Shown here: piece after piece, positions 38,401 to 47,475 of the stretch | Layout of the letters: the number at the start of each line of letters is the position of its first letter | How positions within the stretch are numbered: the stretch's first letter is position 1 | Assembly: GCF_029407905.1 (NCBI RefSeq) | Contig: NC_073635.1 | Span: 35,145,501-35,209,500, forward strand | DNA length: 64,000 nucleotides | Direction: 5' to 3' | From: Bubalus kerabau | Taxonomy: Eukaryota > Chordata > Mammalia > Artiodactyla > Bovidae | The notes under the pieces: model-generated | The model's input: the letters and a program-made list of their open reading frames with translations, nothing else | What the model was told of the DNA's origin: nothing | Database searches by the model: none | Made by a program: the position numbers and the translations under genes

Positions 38401-41400
38401 GATGACTCCATACTTAAAAGAAGAGATGTTGGTCCAGCCGCCTTCAAGATATTTTTGAAATACCTCAAGAAGACAGGGTCGAAAAACCTTTGTGCTGTTG
38501 AACTTCCTTCTTCGGTAAAGCTAGGATTTGAAGAAGCTGGCTGCAAACAGATACTGTTGGAAAATACATTTTCAGAGAGACAGTTTTTTTCAGAAGTGTT
38601 TTTCCCAAATATTCAGGAAATTGAAGCAGAACTCAGAGATCCTTTAATGAATTTTGTCCTAAATGAGAAAGTTGATGAGTTCTCGGGGATCCTCCGCATT
38701 ACCCCATGTATCCCCTGCTCTTTGGAGGGGCATCCTTTGGTTTTACCATCAAGATTAATCCACCCTGAAGGACGCGTGGCTAAGTTATTTGATACTAAAG
38801 ATGGACGATTTCCTTACGGTTCCACTCAGGACTATCTAAACCCTATTATTCTGATCAAACTAGTCCAGCTAGGAATGGCGAAGGATGATATTTTGTGGGA
38901 CGACATGCTGGAGCGTGCAGAGTCAGTAGCTGAAATTAATAAAAGTGATCACGTCGCTGCTTGTCTACGAAGCAGCATCCTGTTAAGTCTTATTGATGAA
39001 AAACTGAAAATAAGGGATCCAAGAGCAAAGGATTTTGCTACAATGTATCAAACAATCCCCTTCCTCCCATTTCTGACTAAGCCGGCAGGTTTCTCTTTGG
39101 ATTGGAAAGGCAACAGCTTTAAGCCTGAAACCATGTTTGCAGCAACTGACCTCTATATAGCTGAGCACCAGGATATAGTCTGTCTTTTGCAACCAATTCT
39201 AAATGAAAATTCTCATTCCTTCAGAGGCTGTGGGTCTGTGCCCTTGGCGGTGAAGGAGTTTCTGGGTTTGCTCCGGAAACCCACAGTTGAGCTGGTTGTG
39301 AACCAGCTCAGAGAAGTTGCAAAGTCAGTTGACGATGGGATCACATTATATCAGGAGAACATCACCAACGCTTGCTACAAATACCTCCATGAGGCGATGA
39401 TGCAGAGCGACAGCACCAAGACGGCAGTCACTGAAAAGCTAAAAACCTTTAGCTTCATTCTAGTTGAGAATGCATATGTCAACTCAGAAAAGGTGGCTTT
39501 TCATTTAAATTTTGAAGCAGCCCCATACCTTTATCAGTTGCCTAATAAATATAAAAATAATTTCCGTGAACTTTTTGAAAGTGTGGGTGTGAGGCAGTCT
39601 TTCACTGTGGAAGATTTTGCCCTCGTTTTGGAATCCATAGCTCAAGAAAAAGAAACCAAACAAGTAACAGAAGAGAATTTTCAGCTCTGCCGGCGAATAA
39701 TCAGTGAGGGGATATGGAGTCTCATTAGAGAAAAGAAACAAGAATTTTGTGAGAAAAATTATGGCCACATATTATTGCCAGATACTAACCTTAAGCTTCT
39801 CCCTGCGAAGTCTCTGTGCTATAATGACTGTCCCTGGATAAAAGTGAAGGACAGCACTGTCAAGTACTGTCACGCAGACATACCCAGGGAAGTAGCCGTG
39901 AAACTGGGTGCAGTGCCAAAGCGGCACAAAGCCCTGGAACGGTATGCATCCAACGTGTGCTTCACGACACTGGGCTCGGAGTTTGGGCAGAAAGAAAAAC
40001 TGACCAGCAGAATTAAGAGCATCCTCAATGCCTATCCTTCAGAAAAGGAAATGCTGAAAGAGCTGCTTCAGAACGCTGATGACGCAAAGGCCACGGAGAT
40101 CTGCTTCGTGTTTGACCCCAGGCAGCACCCAGTGGACAGGATATTTGATGATAAGTGGGCACCCTTGCAGGGGCCAGCGCTGTGTGTGTACAACAACCAG
40201 CCTTTCACGGAGGATGATGTCAGAGGGATCCAGAACCTGGGCAGAGGCACCAAGGAAGGGAACCCTTGTAAGACTGGGCAGTATGGGGTGGGGTTCAACT
40301 CCGTGTATCACATCACAGACTGCCCCTCCTTCATCTCCGGCAATGACATCCTGTGCATTTTCGACCCTCACGCCAGGTATGCACCGGGGGCCACATCTGT
40401 CAGTCCTGGACGCATGTTCAGAGACCTGGATGCGGATTTCAGAACTCAGTTCTCTGACGTCCTGGATCTTTACCTGGGAACCCACTTCAAGCTGGACAAC
40501 TGCACGATGTTCCGATTCCCTCTCCGTAACGCAGAGATGGCAAAGGTTTCGGAGATCTCATCAGTTCCATCATCAGATAGGATGGTCCAGAACCTCCTGG
40601 ACAAGCTGCGGTCAGATGGGGCAGAGCTGTTAATGTTTCTTAACCACATGGAAAAAATCTCTATTTGTGAAATAGACAAAGCCACGGGTGCCCTGAACGT
40701 GCTGTATTCCGTGAAGGGCAACATCACTGACGGGGACCGGCTGAAGAGGAAGCAGTTTCATGCGTCTGTCATTGACAGCGTCACAAAGAAGAGGCAGCTC
40801 CCAGACATCCCAGTGCAGCAGGTCACCTACACCATGGACACCGAGGACTCTGAGGGGAGCCTCACCACCTGGCTCATCTGTAACAGGTCTGGCTTCTCCA
40901 GCATGGACAAGGTGTCCAAGAGCGTTGTGTCAGCACACAAGAACCAGGATATCACACTCTTCCCTCGCGGGGGTGTGGCTGCCTGCATCACCCACAACTA
41001 CAAGAAGCCCCACAGGGTCTTCTGCTTCCTGCCGCTCTCTTTAGAGACGGGGCTCCCATTCCACGTGAATGGCCACTTTGCACTGGACTCGGCCCGCAGG
41101 AACCTGTGGCGAGATGACAATGGGGTTGGCGTGCGCAGCGACTGGAACAGCAGCCTGATGACGGCACTCATTGCGCCTGCGTACGTGGAGCTGCTGGCCC
41201 AGCTGAAGAAGCGCTACTTCCCTGGCTCCGACCCTACGCTGTCGGTCCTGCAGAGCACGCCCATCCACGTTGTCAAGGACACGCTGAAGAAGTTCCTGTC
41301 GTTCTTCCCCGTCAACAGGCTGGACCTCCAGCCAGACCTGTACTGTTTGGTGAAGGCGCTGTACAGCTGCATCCACGATGACATGAAGCGCCTCCTTCCA

Positions 41401-44400
41401 GTGGTGCGTGCTCCCAGCATCGACGGCTCCGACCTGCACTCCGCTGTCATCATCACCTGGGTCAACATGTCCATCTCAAATAAAACCAGGCCGTTCTTTG
41501 ACAATCTACTGCAGGATGAGCTACAGCACCTTAAAAACGCAGATTATAACATCACCACACGCAAAACGGTCGCAGAGAACGTCTACAGGCTGAAACACCT
41601 GCTCTTGGAGATTGGCTTCAACCTGGTTTATAACTGTGATGAGACTGCTAACCTGTACCACTGCCTTGTGGATGCCAACATCCCTGTGAGCTACGTCACC
41701 CCTGCTGATGTCCGGGCTTTCTTAATGACCTTTTCCTCCCCCGACACCAACTGCCATATTGGGAAGCTGCCCTGTCGTCTCCAGCAGACCAACCTGAAGC
41801 TTTTCCACAGTTTAAAACTTTTAGTCGATTATTGTTTTAAGGACGCAGAAGAAAGTGAGTTTGAAGTGGAGGGCCTGCCCCTTCTCATTACCCTGGACAG
41901 TGTTTTGCAAACTTTTGATGCAAAACGTCCCAAGTTTCTAACAACATACCACGAACTGATCCCATCCCGCAAAGACCTGTTCATGAACACGCTGTACTTG
42001 AAGTACAGCAATATTTTACTGAATTGCAAAGTCGCAAAAGTGTTTGACATTTCCAGCTTTGCTGACCTGCTGCCCTCTGTGCTGCCCCGCGAGTACAAGA
42101 CAAAGAGCTGCACCAAGTGGAAAGACAGCTTTGCCAGTGAGTCTTGGCTGAAGAATGCCTGGCATTTCATCAGCGAGTCCATGAACGTGAAGGAGGACCA
42201 AGAGGAGACAAAGCCAGCCTTCGACACCGTCGTGGACACCCTGAGAGACTGGGCCCTGCTCCCAGGAACAAAGTTCACTGTGTCGGCCAACCAGCTCGTG
42301 GTCCCTGAGGGGGACGTCCTGCTCCCGCTGAGCCTCATGCACATTGCTGTATTCCCAAACGCCCAGACTGATAAGGTTTTTCATGCCCTCATGAAAGCTG
42401 GCTGCATTCAGCTGGCTTTGAACAAAATCTGCTCCAAAGACAGTGCATTTGTCCCTCTGTTATCCTCTCACACGGCCAACATAGAGAGCCCCACAAGCAT
42501 TTTGAAGGCTGTGCATTACATGGTCCAAACCTCAACATTTAGAACTGAAAAATTAGTGGAAAATGACTTTGAAGCACTTTTGATGTATTTCAACTGCAAT
42601 TTGAATCACTTGATGTCTCAAGATGACATAAAAATTTTAAAGTCACTTCCATGCTACAAATCCATCAGTGGTCGCTACATGAGCATTGCAAAGTTTGGAA
42701 CATGCTACGTGCTTACAAAAAGCATTCCCTCCGCCGAAGTGGAAAAATGGACGCAATCATCGTCCTCTGCATTTCTTGAAGAAAAAATACACTTGAAAGA
42801 ACTGTATGAGCTTCTGGGTTGTGTACCCGTGGATGATCTTGAGGTATATTTGAAACACCTCTTACCAAAAATTGAAAATCTCTCTTACGATGCAAAACTA
42901 GAGCATTTGATTTATCTCAAGAATAGACTGTCGAATGTTGAGGAGCTGTCTGAGATCAAGGAACAACTTTTTGAAAAGCTGGAAGGTTTATTGATAATCC
43001 ACGATGCTAACAACCGACTAAAGCAAGCAAAGCATTTCTATGACAGAACTGTAAGAGTTTTTGAAGTTATGCTTCCTGAAAAATTGTTCATCCCAAAGGA
43101 CTTCTTTAAAAAACTGGAACAACTTATAAAACCCAAAAATCAAGTTGCATTTATGACCTCTTGGGTAGAATTCTTAAGAAACATTGGACTGAAACACATC
43201 CTCTCTCAGCAGCAGTTGTTGCAGTTTGCTAAGGAGATCAGTGTGCGAGCTAATACGGAAAACTGGTCTAAGGAAATGCTGCAGAACACGGTCGACATCC
43301 TTCTCCATCACATATTCCAGGAACGAATGGATCTGTTTGTGGGGGACTTCCTGAAAGAACTGTCTCTGATCCCCTTCTTGTGTCCAGAGCGGGCTCCCGC
43401 AGAGTTCATCCGATTTCACCCTCAATATCAGGAGGTGAACGGGACGCTCCCCCTCATCAGGTTCAGTGGTGCCCAGGTGAACCCGAAGTTCAAGCAGTGC
43501 GATGTGCTGCAGTTGCTGTGGACGTCCTGCCCCATCCTCCCAGAGAAGGCCACGCCCCTGAGCATCAGGGAGCAAGCAGGGAGTGACCTCGGCCCCCAGG
43601 AGCAGCTGGAGCAGGTTCTGAGCCTGCTGAACGTGAACCTTGACCCCCCCGTGGACAAGGTCATCAACAACTGCAGGAATGTGTGCAACATCACGACGCT
43701 GGATGAAGATATGGTCAGGACTAGAGCCAAGGTCCTAAGGAGCATATATGAGTTCCTCAGCGCCGAGAAGAGGGAGTTCCGTTTCCAGCTGCGGGGTGTT
43801 GCTTTTGTGATGGTGGAAGATGGCTGGAAGCTCCTGAAGCCAGAGGAGGTGGTGATCAACCTGGAGTACGAGTCCGATTTCAAGCCGTATCTGTACAAGC
43901 TGCCCTTAGAGCTGGGCACCTTCCACCAGCTGTTCAAACATTTGGGTACTGAGGACGTCATCTCCACCAAGCAGTACGTGGAGGTGCTGAGCCGCATCTT
44001 CAAGAACTCCGAAGGGAAGCAGCTGGACCCGAACGAGATGCGCACTGTCAAGAGGGTTGTTTCTGGCCTGTTCAGGAGTCTGCAGAACGACTCCGTCAAG
44101 GTACGGGGCGACCTGGAGAACATCCGGGACCTCACACTCTACCTGCCAAGCCAGGATGGCCGGCTGGTCAGGTCGAGCATCCTGGTGTTTGATGATGCCC
44201 CACACTATAAGAGCCGGATCCAGGGCAGCATCGGGGTGCAGATGCTGGTGGACCTCAGCCAGTGTTACTTGGGGAAGGACCACGGCTTCCACACCAAGCT
44301 CATCATGCTCTTCCCCCAGAAGCTGCGTCCACGCCTGCTGAGCAGCATCCTAGAGGAGCAGCTGGATGAGGAGACCCCCAGGGTGTGCCAGTTCGGGGCA

Positions 44401-46161
44401 CTGTGCTCACTCCAAGGCCGGCTGCAGCTCCTGCTGTCCTCTGAGCAGTTCATCGCGGGCCTCGTCAGGATCATGAAGCATGAGAATGACAATGCCTTCC
44501 TGGCCAATGAGGAGAAGGCCATCCGCCTCTGCAAGGCCCTCCGGGAAGGGCTGAAGGTGTCCTGCTTCGAGAAGCTTCAGACCACACTACGGGTGAAGGG
44601 CTTCAACCCCATCCCCCAGAGCAGGAGCGAGACCTTCGCTTTCCTGAAGCGGTTTGGGAATGCCGTCATCCTGCTGTACATACAACACTCAGACAGTAAG
44701 GACATCAACTTCTTGCTGGCCTTGGCCATGACACTGAAGTCGGCGACCGACAACCTGATCTCCGACACGTCCTACCTAATTGCTATGCTGGGATGCAACG
44801 ACATTTACAGGATCAGCGAGAAGCTTGACAGCCTAGGCGTGAAGTACGACTCTTCAGAACCATCAAAACTTGAACTGCCAATGCCTGGCACGCCAATACC
44901 TGCTGAGATTCATTACACCCTGCTCATGGACCCCATGAATGTCTTTTACCCAGGAGAGTATGTCGGGTACCTTGTAGATGCCGAAGGCGGGGACATCTAT
45001 GGGTCGTACCAGCCGACGTACACGTACGCCATCATCGTACAAGAGGTCGAAAGAGAAGACGCTGACAACTCGAGCTTCCTAGGAAAGATTTATCAGATTG
45101 ACATTGGCTACAGTGAATACAAAATCGTTAGCTCTCTGGATCTGTACAAGTTCTCACGGCCAGAGGAGAGCTCCCAGAGCAGAGACAGTGCCCCCTCCAC
45201 CCCTACCAGTCCCACGGAGTTCCTGGCCCCTGGTCTTCGAAGCATCCCACCCCTCTTCCCTGGGAGAGAGGGCCTCAAGACCCCATCTTCCAAGCATCAT
45301 TCCCCCAAAAAGCTCAAGGCTACTTCTCTCCCAGAAATTCTAAAGGAGGTGACGTCTGTGGTGGAGCAAGCCTGGAAGCTTCCTGAGTCGGAGAGGAAGA
45401 AGATTATCAGGCGGTTGTACCTGAAATGGCACCCTGACAAAAACCCAGAGGACCACGACATGGCTAATGAGGTTTTCAAGCATCTGCAGAATGAGATTAA
45501 CAGGTTAGAGAAACAGGCTTTTCTTGATCAAAATTCAGACAGAGCCTCGAGGCGGACGTTTCCCACCTCGGCTACCCGGTTCCAGTCAGAGAAGTTCTCC
45601 TTCCAGAGATTTTACACATCGTGGAACCAGGAGGCCACGAGCCACAAATCCGAGAGGCAGCAGCAAAATAAAGAGAAAGGCCCACCACCAGCTGGGCAGA
45701 CGTACTCCCAGAGGTTCTTTGTGCCCCCTACTTTCAAGACGGTTGGCAACCCGGTGGAGGCACGCAGGTGGCTGCGCCAGGCCAGGGCCAACTTCTCGGC
45801 TGCCAGGAATGACCTGCACAAGAATGCCAACGAGTGGGTGTGCTTCAAATGCTTCCTGTCTGCCAAGCTGGCTCTCATCGCGGCCGACTATGCCGTGCGG
45901 GGCAAGTCTGACAAGGATGTGAAGCCAACGGCCCTGGCGCAGAAGATCGAGGAGTACAGCCAGCAGCTGGAGGGCCTGACCAACGACGTCCACACCCTGG
46001 AGGCCTACGGTGTGGACAGCTTGAAGACCAGGTACCCTGACCTGCTGCCCTTCCCGCAAATCCCCAATGACAGGTTCACGTCTGAGGTTGCCATGAGGGT
46101 GATGGAATGTACTGCCTGTATCATCATTAAACTTGAAAACTTCATACAACAGAAAGTGTGA
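5451..46161 (+). CDS. SACS: Sacsin, complete coding region over nine exons
   Basis: The coding join is 5451-5461, 5527-5677, 13201-13288, 14380-14465, 15129-15240, 19301-19447, 21414-22896, 23407-23498, 34604-46161. Every intron starts GT and ends AG and every junction keeps frame, giving 4575 residues against 4579 in human. Sacsin is a very large cytosolic, mitochondria-associated co-chaperone, abundant in neurons and needed for intermediate-filament and mitochondrial homeostasis. Domains seen: ubiquitin-like fold at about 5-80; three sacsin repeats whose Hsp90-type ATPase signatures are [10 protein letters not shown] 113-122 with [15 protein letters not shown] 185-199, [10 protein letters not shown] from 1475 with [15 protein letters not shown] from 1549, and [10 protein letters not shown] from 2543 with [15 protein letters not shown] from 2615; a Ser/Pro-rich linker at about 4240-4300; a J domain with HPDK 4333-4336; and HEPN at about 4440-4570. 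I could not place the XPC-binding-like region. I see no frameshift or premature stop. Loss of the human gene causes ARSACS. Confidence 0.97.
5462..5526 (+). other. SACS intron 1, only 65 bp
   Basis: The intron has donor CAG|GTGAGC, a plausible branch site in 'ccgctaaggc' and acceptor 'tttccttcacgcag'. At 65 bp it is near the lower limit of functional mammalian introns. Retention would shift the frame between exons 1 and 2. Confidence 0.7.
5527..5677 (+). CDS. SACS: SACS coding exon 2 (ubiquitin-like domain, first part)
   Basis: This exon encodes residues 4-54, beginning [11 protein letters not shown] and ending [10 protein letters not shown], followed by GTAGGG. It forms the first strands and helix of the N-terminal ubiquitin-like domain, which in human sacsin is reported to interact with the proteasome. 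It is very GC-rich and lies in the CpG island. Confidence 0.92.
5678..6085 (+). repeat. G-rich degenerate minisatellite at the start of SACS intron 2
   Basis: About 400 bp of irregular repeats built on 'ggggatgggg', 'ggggatcgggg' and 'ctgggga' begin directly after the exon 2 donor. The plus (transcribed-sense) strand is heavily G-biased with many closely spaced G3-G6 runs. The long proline-rich frame on the minus strand (5519-6100) is a by-product of this composition. Confidence 0.85.
6086..7740. other. SACS intron 2, mostly unique sequence
   Basis: It holds a 27-base T run at 6264-6290 and a G/T-rich segment near 7205-7265. I see no exon, RNA gene or clear transposon; short open frames near 6878-7249 look random. 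Confidence 0.5.
7741..10675 (+). mobile_element. BovB (RTE) LINE, long sense copy, decayed
   Basis: The sequence from 7741 to about 9040 matches the BovB 5' region ('gttctcaaggcaagaatact', 'cttgctggggcttctctg'). From about 9045 it jumps to the reverse-transcriptase part ('agaagatattaagaagaggt'). An RT YADD motif is readable at 9893-9904. The element ends in the typical (ACTGA)n-like tail at 10657-10675. The endonuclease region seems to be missing by internal deletion near 9040, and the RT is broken into several frames (8980-9261, 9266-9499, 9468-9674, 9782-10162, 10468-10662). This copy cannot be autonomous. A BOV-A2 SINE is inserted at 8500-8782. Confidence 0.85.
8500..8782 (-). mobile_element. 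BOV-A2 SINE inside BovB, antisense
   Basis: Two Bov-type monomers in antisense begin with the (CTG)n tail and are flanked by the 9-bp target-site duplication TACCTCCAC at 8491-8499 and 8783-8791. Confidence 0.85.
10855..11065 (-). repeat. MIR SINE fragment, antisense
   Basis: The order of phrases ('gttccacacactgttctgct', 'agagtcagagagatgaagg', 'aggattcaaacccatgtgtg') is that of an antisense MIR. The rest of 10676-11860 holds nothing I recognise. Confidence 0.6.
11865..12143 (+). mobile_element. BOV-A2 SINE
   Basis: A dimeric Bov SINE in sense orientation ends in a (CAG)n tail. A perfect 13-bp target-site duplication, AGGGCTGACCTGA, flanks it at 11852-11864 and 12144-12156. The remainder of the intron to 12805 has no recognised content. 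Confidence 0.9.
12806..13006 (+). mobile_element. Bov-tA SINE close to SACS exon 3
   Basis: Sense Bov-tA ending with 'agagtcagacatgattgagc', less than 200 bp from the exon 3 acceptor. Confidence 0.8.
13201..13288 (+). CDS. SACS: SACS coding exon 3
   Basis: A long polypyrimidine tract ending 'ttttttcag' precedes it and donor GGTATACC follows. It encodes residues 55-83, [20 protein letters not shown] and onward to KGGG, finishing the ubiquitin-like domain. It ends in phase 1 and joins exon 4 to restore GGT. Confidence 0.95.
13817..14020 (+). mobile_element. Bov-tA SINE in SACS intron 3
   Basis: Sense Bov-tA from 'aggcttctctggtggttcag' to 'gtcagacacgacttagcaac'. The rest of intron 3 (13289-14379) is unique AT-rich DNA. 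Confidence 0.85.
14380..14465 (+). CDS. SACS: SACS coding exon 4
   Basis: Acceptor 'ctctcttttag' and donor AAG|GTAGGG bound residues 84-112, from [20 protein letters not shown] to GGQILK. It is the start of sacsin repeat 1, just before the ATPase helix. Confidence 0.95.
14753..14905 (+). repeat. 153-bp duplication, copy A (SACS intron 4)
   Basis: It matches 15879-16031 without gaps at 150 of 153 positions, in direct orientation. The sequence shows no features of a known transposon. See copy B on the other side of exon 5. Confidence 0.9.
15129..15240 (+). CDS. SACS: SACS coding exon 5 (ATPase helix of repeat 1)
   Basis: Acceptor 'gtgtatttctag' and donor GG|GTAAGA bound residues 113-149, starting [29 protein letters not shown] corresponds to the Hsp90 N-box ELISNASDA, whose Glu and Asn act in ATP hydrolysis and Mg binding. 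The length is 112 nt, so skipping it would shift the frame. Confidence 0.95.
15614..15831 (-). mobile_element. Bovine-type L1 3' end, antisense
   Basis: A T-rich stretch (the antisense poly(A)) is followed by 'attgtattggttttgcc', 'gtacatgtgttccccatcct' and 'atccctctgggtcatccca', the antisense L1_BT 3' region. It is 5'-truncated near 15831. The same family recurs at 58483-58655. Confidence 0.75.
15879..16031 (+). repeat. 153-bp duplication, copy B (SACS intron 5)
   Basis: It differs from copy A at three close positions only (around 15977-15983). Its right junction carries a short inverted repeat, 'actccaag' then 'cttggagt' (16031-16056), that copy A lacks. Confidence 0.9.
16057..17033. other. 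SACS intron 5, unique sequence
   Basis: No exon or clear repeat is seen. A short GC-rich segment near 16640-16900 has no splice-bounded frame that I can support. Confidence 0.5.
17045..17305 (-). mobile_element. Bov-tA SINE, antisense
   Basis: Antisense Bov-tA with a partly duplicated 3' end (two copies of 'catgtctgactctt' within 60 bp) ends 'gccaccagggaagccc'. It is flanked by GTGATCTCTTT at 17034-17044 and GTAATCTCTTT at 17306-17316. Confidence 0.85.
17317..18379 (-). mobile_element. BovB LINE with 5' inversion
   Basis: The sequence from 17317 to about 17740 is the antisense BovB 3' end, starting with the TCAGT tail repeats. From about 17741 to 18379 the sequence switches to sense and covers an upstream RT segment (open frame 17644-18069). 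The RT core with YADD is absent. This head-to-head arrangement is the signature of twin priming. The right flank GTGATCTCTTT at 18380-18390 repeats the left one. Confidence 0.85.
18391..19300. other. SACS intron 5, distal part
   Basis: Unique AT-rich sequence runs to the exon 6 acceptor. A tandem phrase 'gggggctcccaga' occurs twice at about 18709-18735. Nothing else is recognised. Confidence 0.5.
19301..19447 (+). CDS. SACS: SACS coding exon 6 (ATP-lid motif of repeat 1)
   Basis: Acceptor 'cttgacccccag' and donor CAG|GTGTGG bound residues 150-198. It reads [12 protein letters not shown] early and [14 protein letters not shown] at its end; Asp199 is completed by exon 7. The glycine-rich motif matches the Hsp90-type GxxGxG lid and recurs in repeats 2 and 3. 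Confidence 0.95.
19448..21413. other. SACS intron 6
   Basis: Mostly unique, with an AT-rich run at 20320-20460. No transposon is recognised with confidence; the frames at 20502-20882 appear random. Confidence 0.5.
21414..22896 (+). CDS. SACS: SACS coding exon 7, 1.48 kb, strongly GC-rich
   Basis: Acceptor 'ttttcctttgcag' and donor CCCAG|GTAGGC bound residues 199-692, the bulk of sacsin repeat 1 after the lid. It contains [16 protein letters not shown] and [20 protein letters not shown], conserved in all sacsin repeats. The first 200 bases are of average composition, but from about 21600 to 22890 GC and CpG are very high. Many residues that I recall as Lys, Ile, Asn or Tyr in human sacsin are Arg, Ala, Gly or Pro here. 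The frame is intact throughout. Long frames on other strands and phases (22151-22750 minus, 22237-22788 plus) are side effects of the high GC. Confidence 0.95.
22897..23406. other. SACS intron 7
   Basis: Short intron of 510 bp; AT-rich, no repeat recognised. The fall in GC is abrupt after the exon 7 donor. Confidence 0.7.
23407..23498 (+). CDS. SACS: SACS coding exon 8
   Basis: Acceptor 'tctgtcactttttag' and donor CGAG|GTATTA bound residues 693-723 (one codon split at each end). It reads [20 protein letters not shown] to AAQTR, inside sacsin repeat 1. Phase 1 at the end joins exon 9 to give [10 protein letters not shown]. Confidence 0.95.
23499..24654. other. SACS intron 8, first part
   Basis: Unique sequence with a T-rich run near 24168-24182. 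No exon or RNA gene is supported. Confidence 0.5.
24655..25560 (-). mobile_element. BovB LINE fragment, antisense
   Basis: Left end ATCAG tail repeats (24652-24672) are followed by the 3' part of BovB read in antisense. The minus strand has frames at 24681-25316 and 25329-25547, the second carrying the RT motif YADDT. The two frames are offset by a frameshift, and the 5' half is missing. Confidence 0.85.
25561..27264. other. SACS intron 8, unique segment
   Basis: No transposon recognised. An open frame at 26683-27057 has no identifiable domain and no support as an exon. Confidence 0.45.
27267..28345 (-). mobile_element. BovB LINE fragment, antisense
   Basis: It starts with the TCAGT-type 3' tail and runs in antisense into the RT region. 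The RT motif reads YTDD instead of YADD, and the frame is broken (27426-27905 and 27779-27994 on the minus strand). It is in the same orientation as the copy at 24655. Confidence 0.85.
28815..28940 (+). repeat. MIR SINE
   Basis: Phrases 'gggctcagatttgattcctc', 'tgtgtgaccttcaacaaatt' and 'aacctctttcctcatcagtg' give a sense MIR core. Confidence 0.75.
28941..30414. other. SACS intron 8, mostly unique, one MIR remnant
   Basis: A short antisense MIR-like stretch lies at about 30155-30240 ('ctgaggctgaaagagcttga'). A GC-rich segment near 29360-29900 shows several short frames but none recognisable. Confidence 0.4.
30425..30687 (-). mobile_element. Bov-tA SINE with partial second monomer, antisense
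   Basis: Target-site duplication TTATATTGAA flanks it at 30415-30424 and 30688-30697. The second, partial copy of the tRNA-side monomer begins after 'gggaagccc' at about 30617. Confidence 0.85.
30698..32471. other. SACS intron 8, unique segment
   Basis: AT-rich with a GC-rich island at about 31610-31860. No gene or known repeat is supported. Confidence 0.45.
32472..32609 (+). repeat. Imperfect minisatellite, about five units of 26-30 bp
   Basis: Units share the core 'gcatgttacatgtggtgtg' with drift ('cacgttacgtgtggtgtaca', 'cacatgttacacatggcgca'). Most of the unit alternates purine and pyrimidine. Confidence 0.75.
32610..34194. other. SACS intron 8, distal part
   Basis: AT-rich up to 33480 and then more even in composition. 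No exon or transposon is recognised. Confidence 0.45.
34209..34409 (+). mobile_element. CHR-type SINE just upstream of the giant exon
   Basis: It begins 'gggctttcctggtggtccag' and ends in an (AAATA)n/A-rich tail. Imperfect duplications 'taagcactttcca' (34196-34208) and 'taagcattttcca' (34410-34422) flank it. Confidence 0.8.
34604..46161 (+). CDS. SACS: SACS coding exon 9, giant exon
   Basis: It follows acceptor 'tatgtgacttgcag' and encodes residues 724-4575 without a break, ending ENFIQQKV and TGA. It contains the end of repeat 1; repeat 2 ([10 protein letters not shown] from 1475, [15 protein letters not shown] from 1549, [20 protein letters not shown] after); repeat 3 ([10 protein letters not shown] from 2543, [15 protein letters not shown] from 2615, [20 protein letters not shown] after); a J domain ([19 protein letters not shown] 4333-4336) able to recruit Hsp70; and HEPN from about 4440 ([20 protein letters not shown]). 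Composition varies: AT-rich around 38.5-39.9 kb and 41.8-43.3 kb, GC-rich around 40.8-41.5 and 43.4-46.1 kb. A ten-base A run lies at 37560-37569. Antisense open frames within the exon are shadows. Confidence 0.98.
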
Positions 46162-47475
46162 GGCAACACCAGGGGAGAAGCAGGAAGCTATGTCCTGGAC
46201 ATGTCGTAGCACAAATATGACTCACTGTCCTTCCTTAAGCCCCATCGCCAGCACTCAGGGATGGTGAAGCACATTAGGGGTTGATCAGGTAGAATCTCGA
46301 CCTTCTTACTAATGTGGATGTCCACAGGGAACCTTTACCTGAGAGAGTAGTGTTTTGAGGCTGGTGGTGAACTTGAAATCGCTGGATGCGGCTGGCTGGC
46401 TGGCCAGCACCTCTGTGAACTGCACTTTACACACCAAAGCTAAGCGGTCTGTTAGAGTCTCTGTGTCTCTGGTTGGTGGTGGGGGGCGGGGGGAGTTAGT
46501 TTTATGTTTTTAATGTATGCAGTATTTTTGAAGGAGCTAATGAAACACTGGACATATCATTGGTTGAAACAAATTAGGGGGATTAGGTCTGTGGAGCTTT
46601 ATTGTTTCTTTAAGCAGATCCTCTTGGGTGCATTATCAGCTGGATCTGATTATGAGCCTGTTGCAGTTTTACATACTAGATACTCAGCACATGTGTAATG
46701 TGGTACAGTATTTTATCCTGAATACTACTTGATTGACTCTGCAGACAGCCCCCACTAGGGTGCCCTGAGTGCCCTTCACATCCTTTTCCTGGAGGTCCCC
46801 CTCCCTGGGCCTGCAGGCATCCCAGATCACAAAGGTGGCACACGGGAGACCTGGTGGTGGCCCCTGTTCTCGCTGGATGTGAATATTGCTTCTGAGAACT
46901 GCTTGCCAAAGCCATGCCCGTCACCTGTGAGGGCATTTGCTTGATGTTTGTATGCGTTTCCCACAAACGCCCTAATTTATATGGTGTGGGTGGACAGGAT
47001 GTGATCTTTCGTTGTCTAAAGGTGCTGCACTCAATATTTTTTGTCCTTCAACATGGCACTTAGTGGAGTTTTTTTCCTTTGGATTTCACTCTGAAGACAT
47101 TAAAAAATTGTAAAATCATGTGAAAATATCCAGTAGGTTATAAAAGAGGAATTATCAGCTTGTGTCTTCCCCATGAATAATTCAGAACTGATGTTTAATT
47201 TTTACCATGTTTGAATGTCCTATGAACGTTATATCCCTTGCAGAATATAAAAGATGATAATTAGTTTATTTAAGTCTGCTGGCTGTAAATGATGTGCAGT
47301 ATAATATTTTATGCAAATAAGGGCTTATGGGACATATTACCACTTTTTTACTTGTACTGGTAATAAGGAATGTTTGCACCTCCACTATTGTATTGCTTCT
47401 GGATGTGAGCCATGTGATGATTTCTGCTATTATATGAAGTGCCATAATTTTAATAAAGCAAATGTACATATGAAG
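46162..47475 (+). other. SACS: SACS 3' UTR
   Basis: About 1.3 kb from the TGA to just past the AATAAA at 47452. It is AT-rich, has no interspersed repeat that I recognise, and includes a G-rich run near 46480-46495. The end is estimated from the poly(A) signal. Confidence 0.75.
47452..47457 (+). terminator. SACS: SACS poly(A) signal
   Basis: Canonical AATAAA, the last clear signal before the BovB fragment at 47757. Cleavage is expected 10-25 bp downstream. Confidence 0.75.

Noticed and set aside
41041..41439. Antisense open frames within the giant exon (also 40039-40485, 43428-44135, 45586-46212)
   Set aside because: They lie opposite conserved sacsin coding sequence and have no promoter, domain or splice support.
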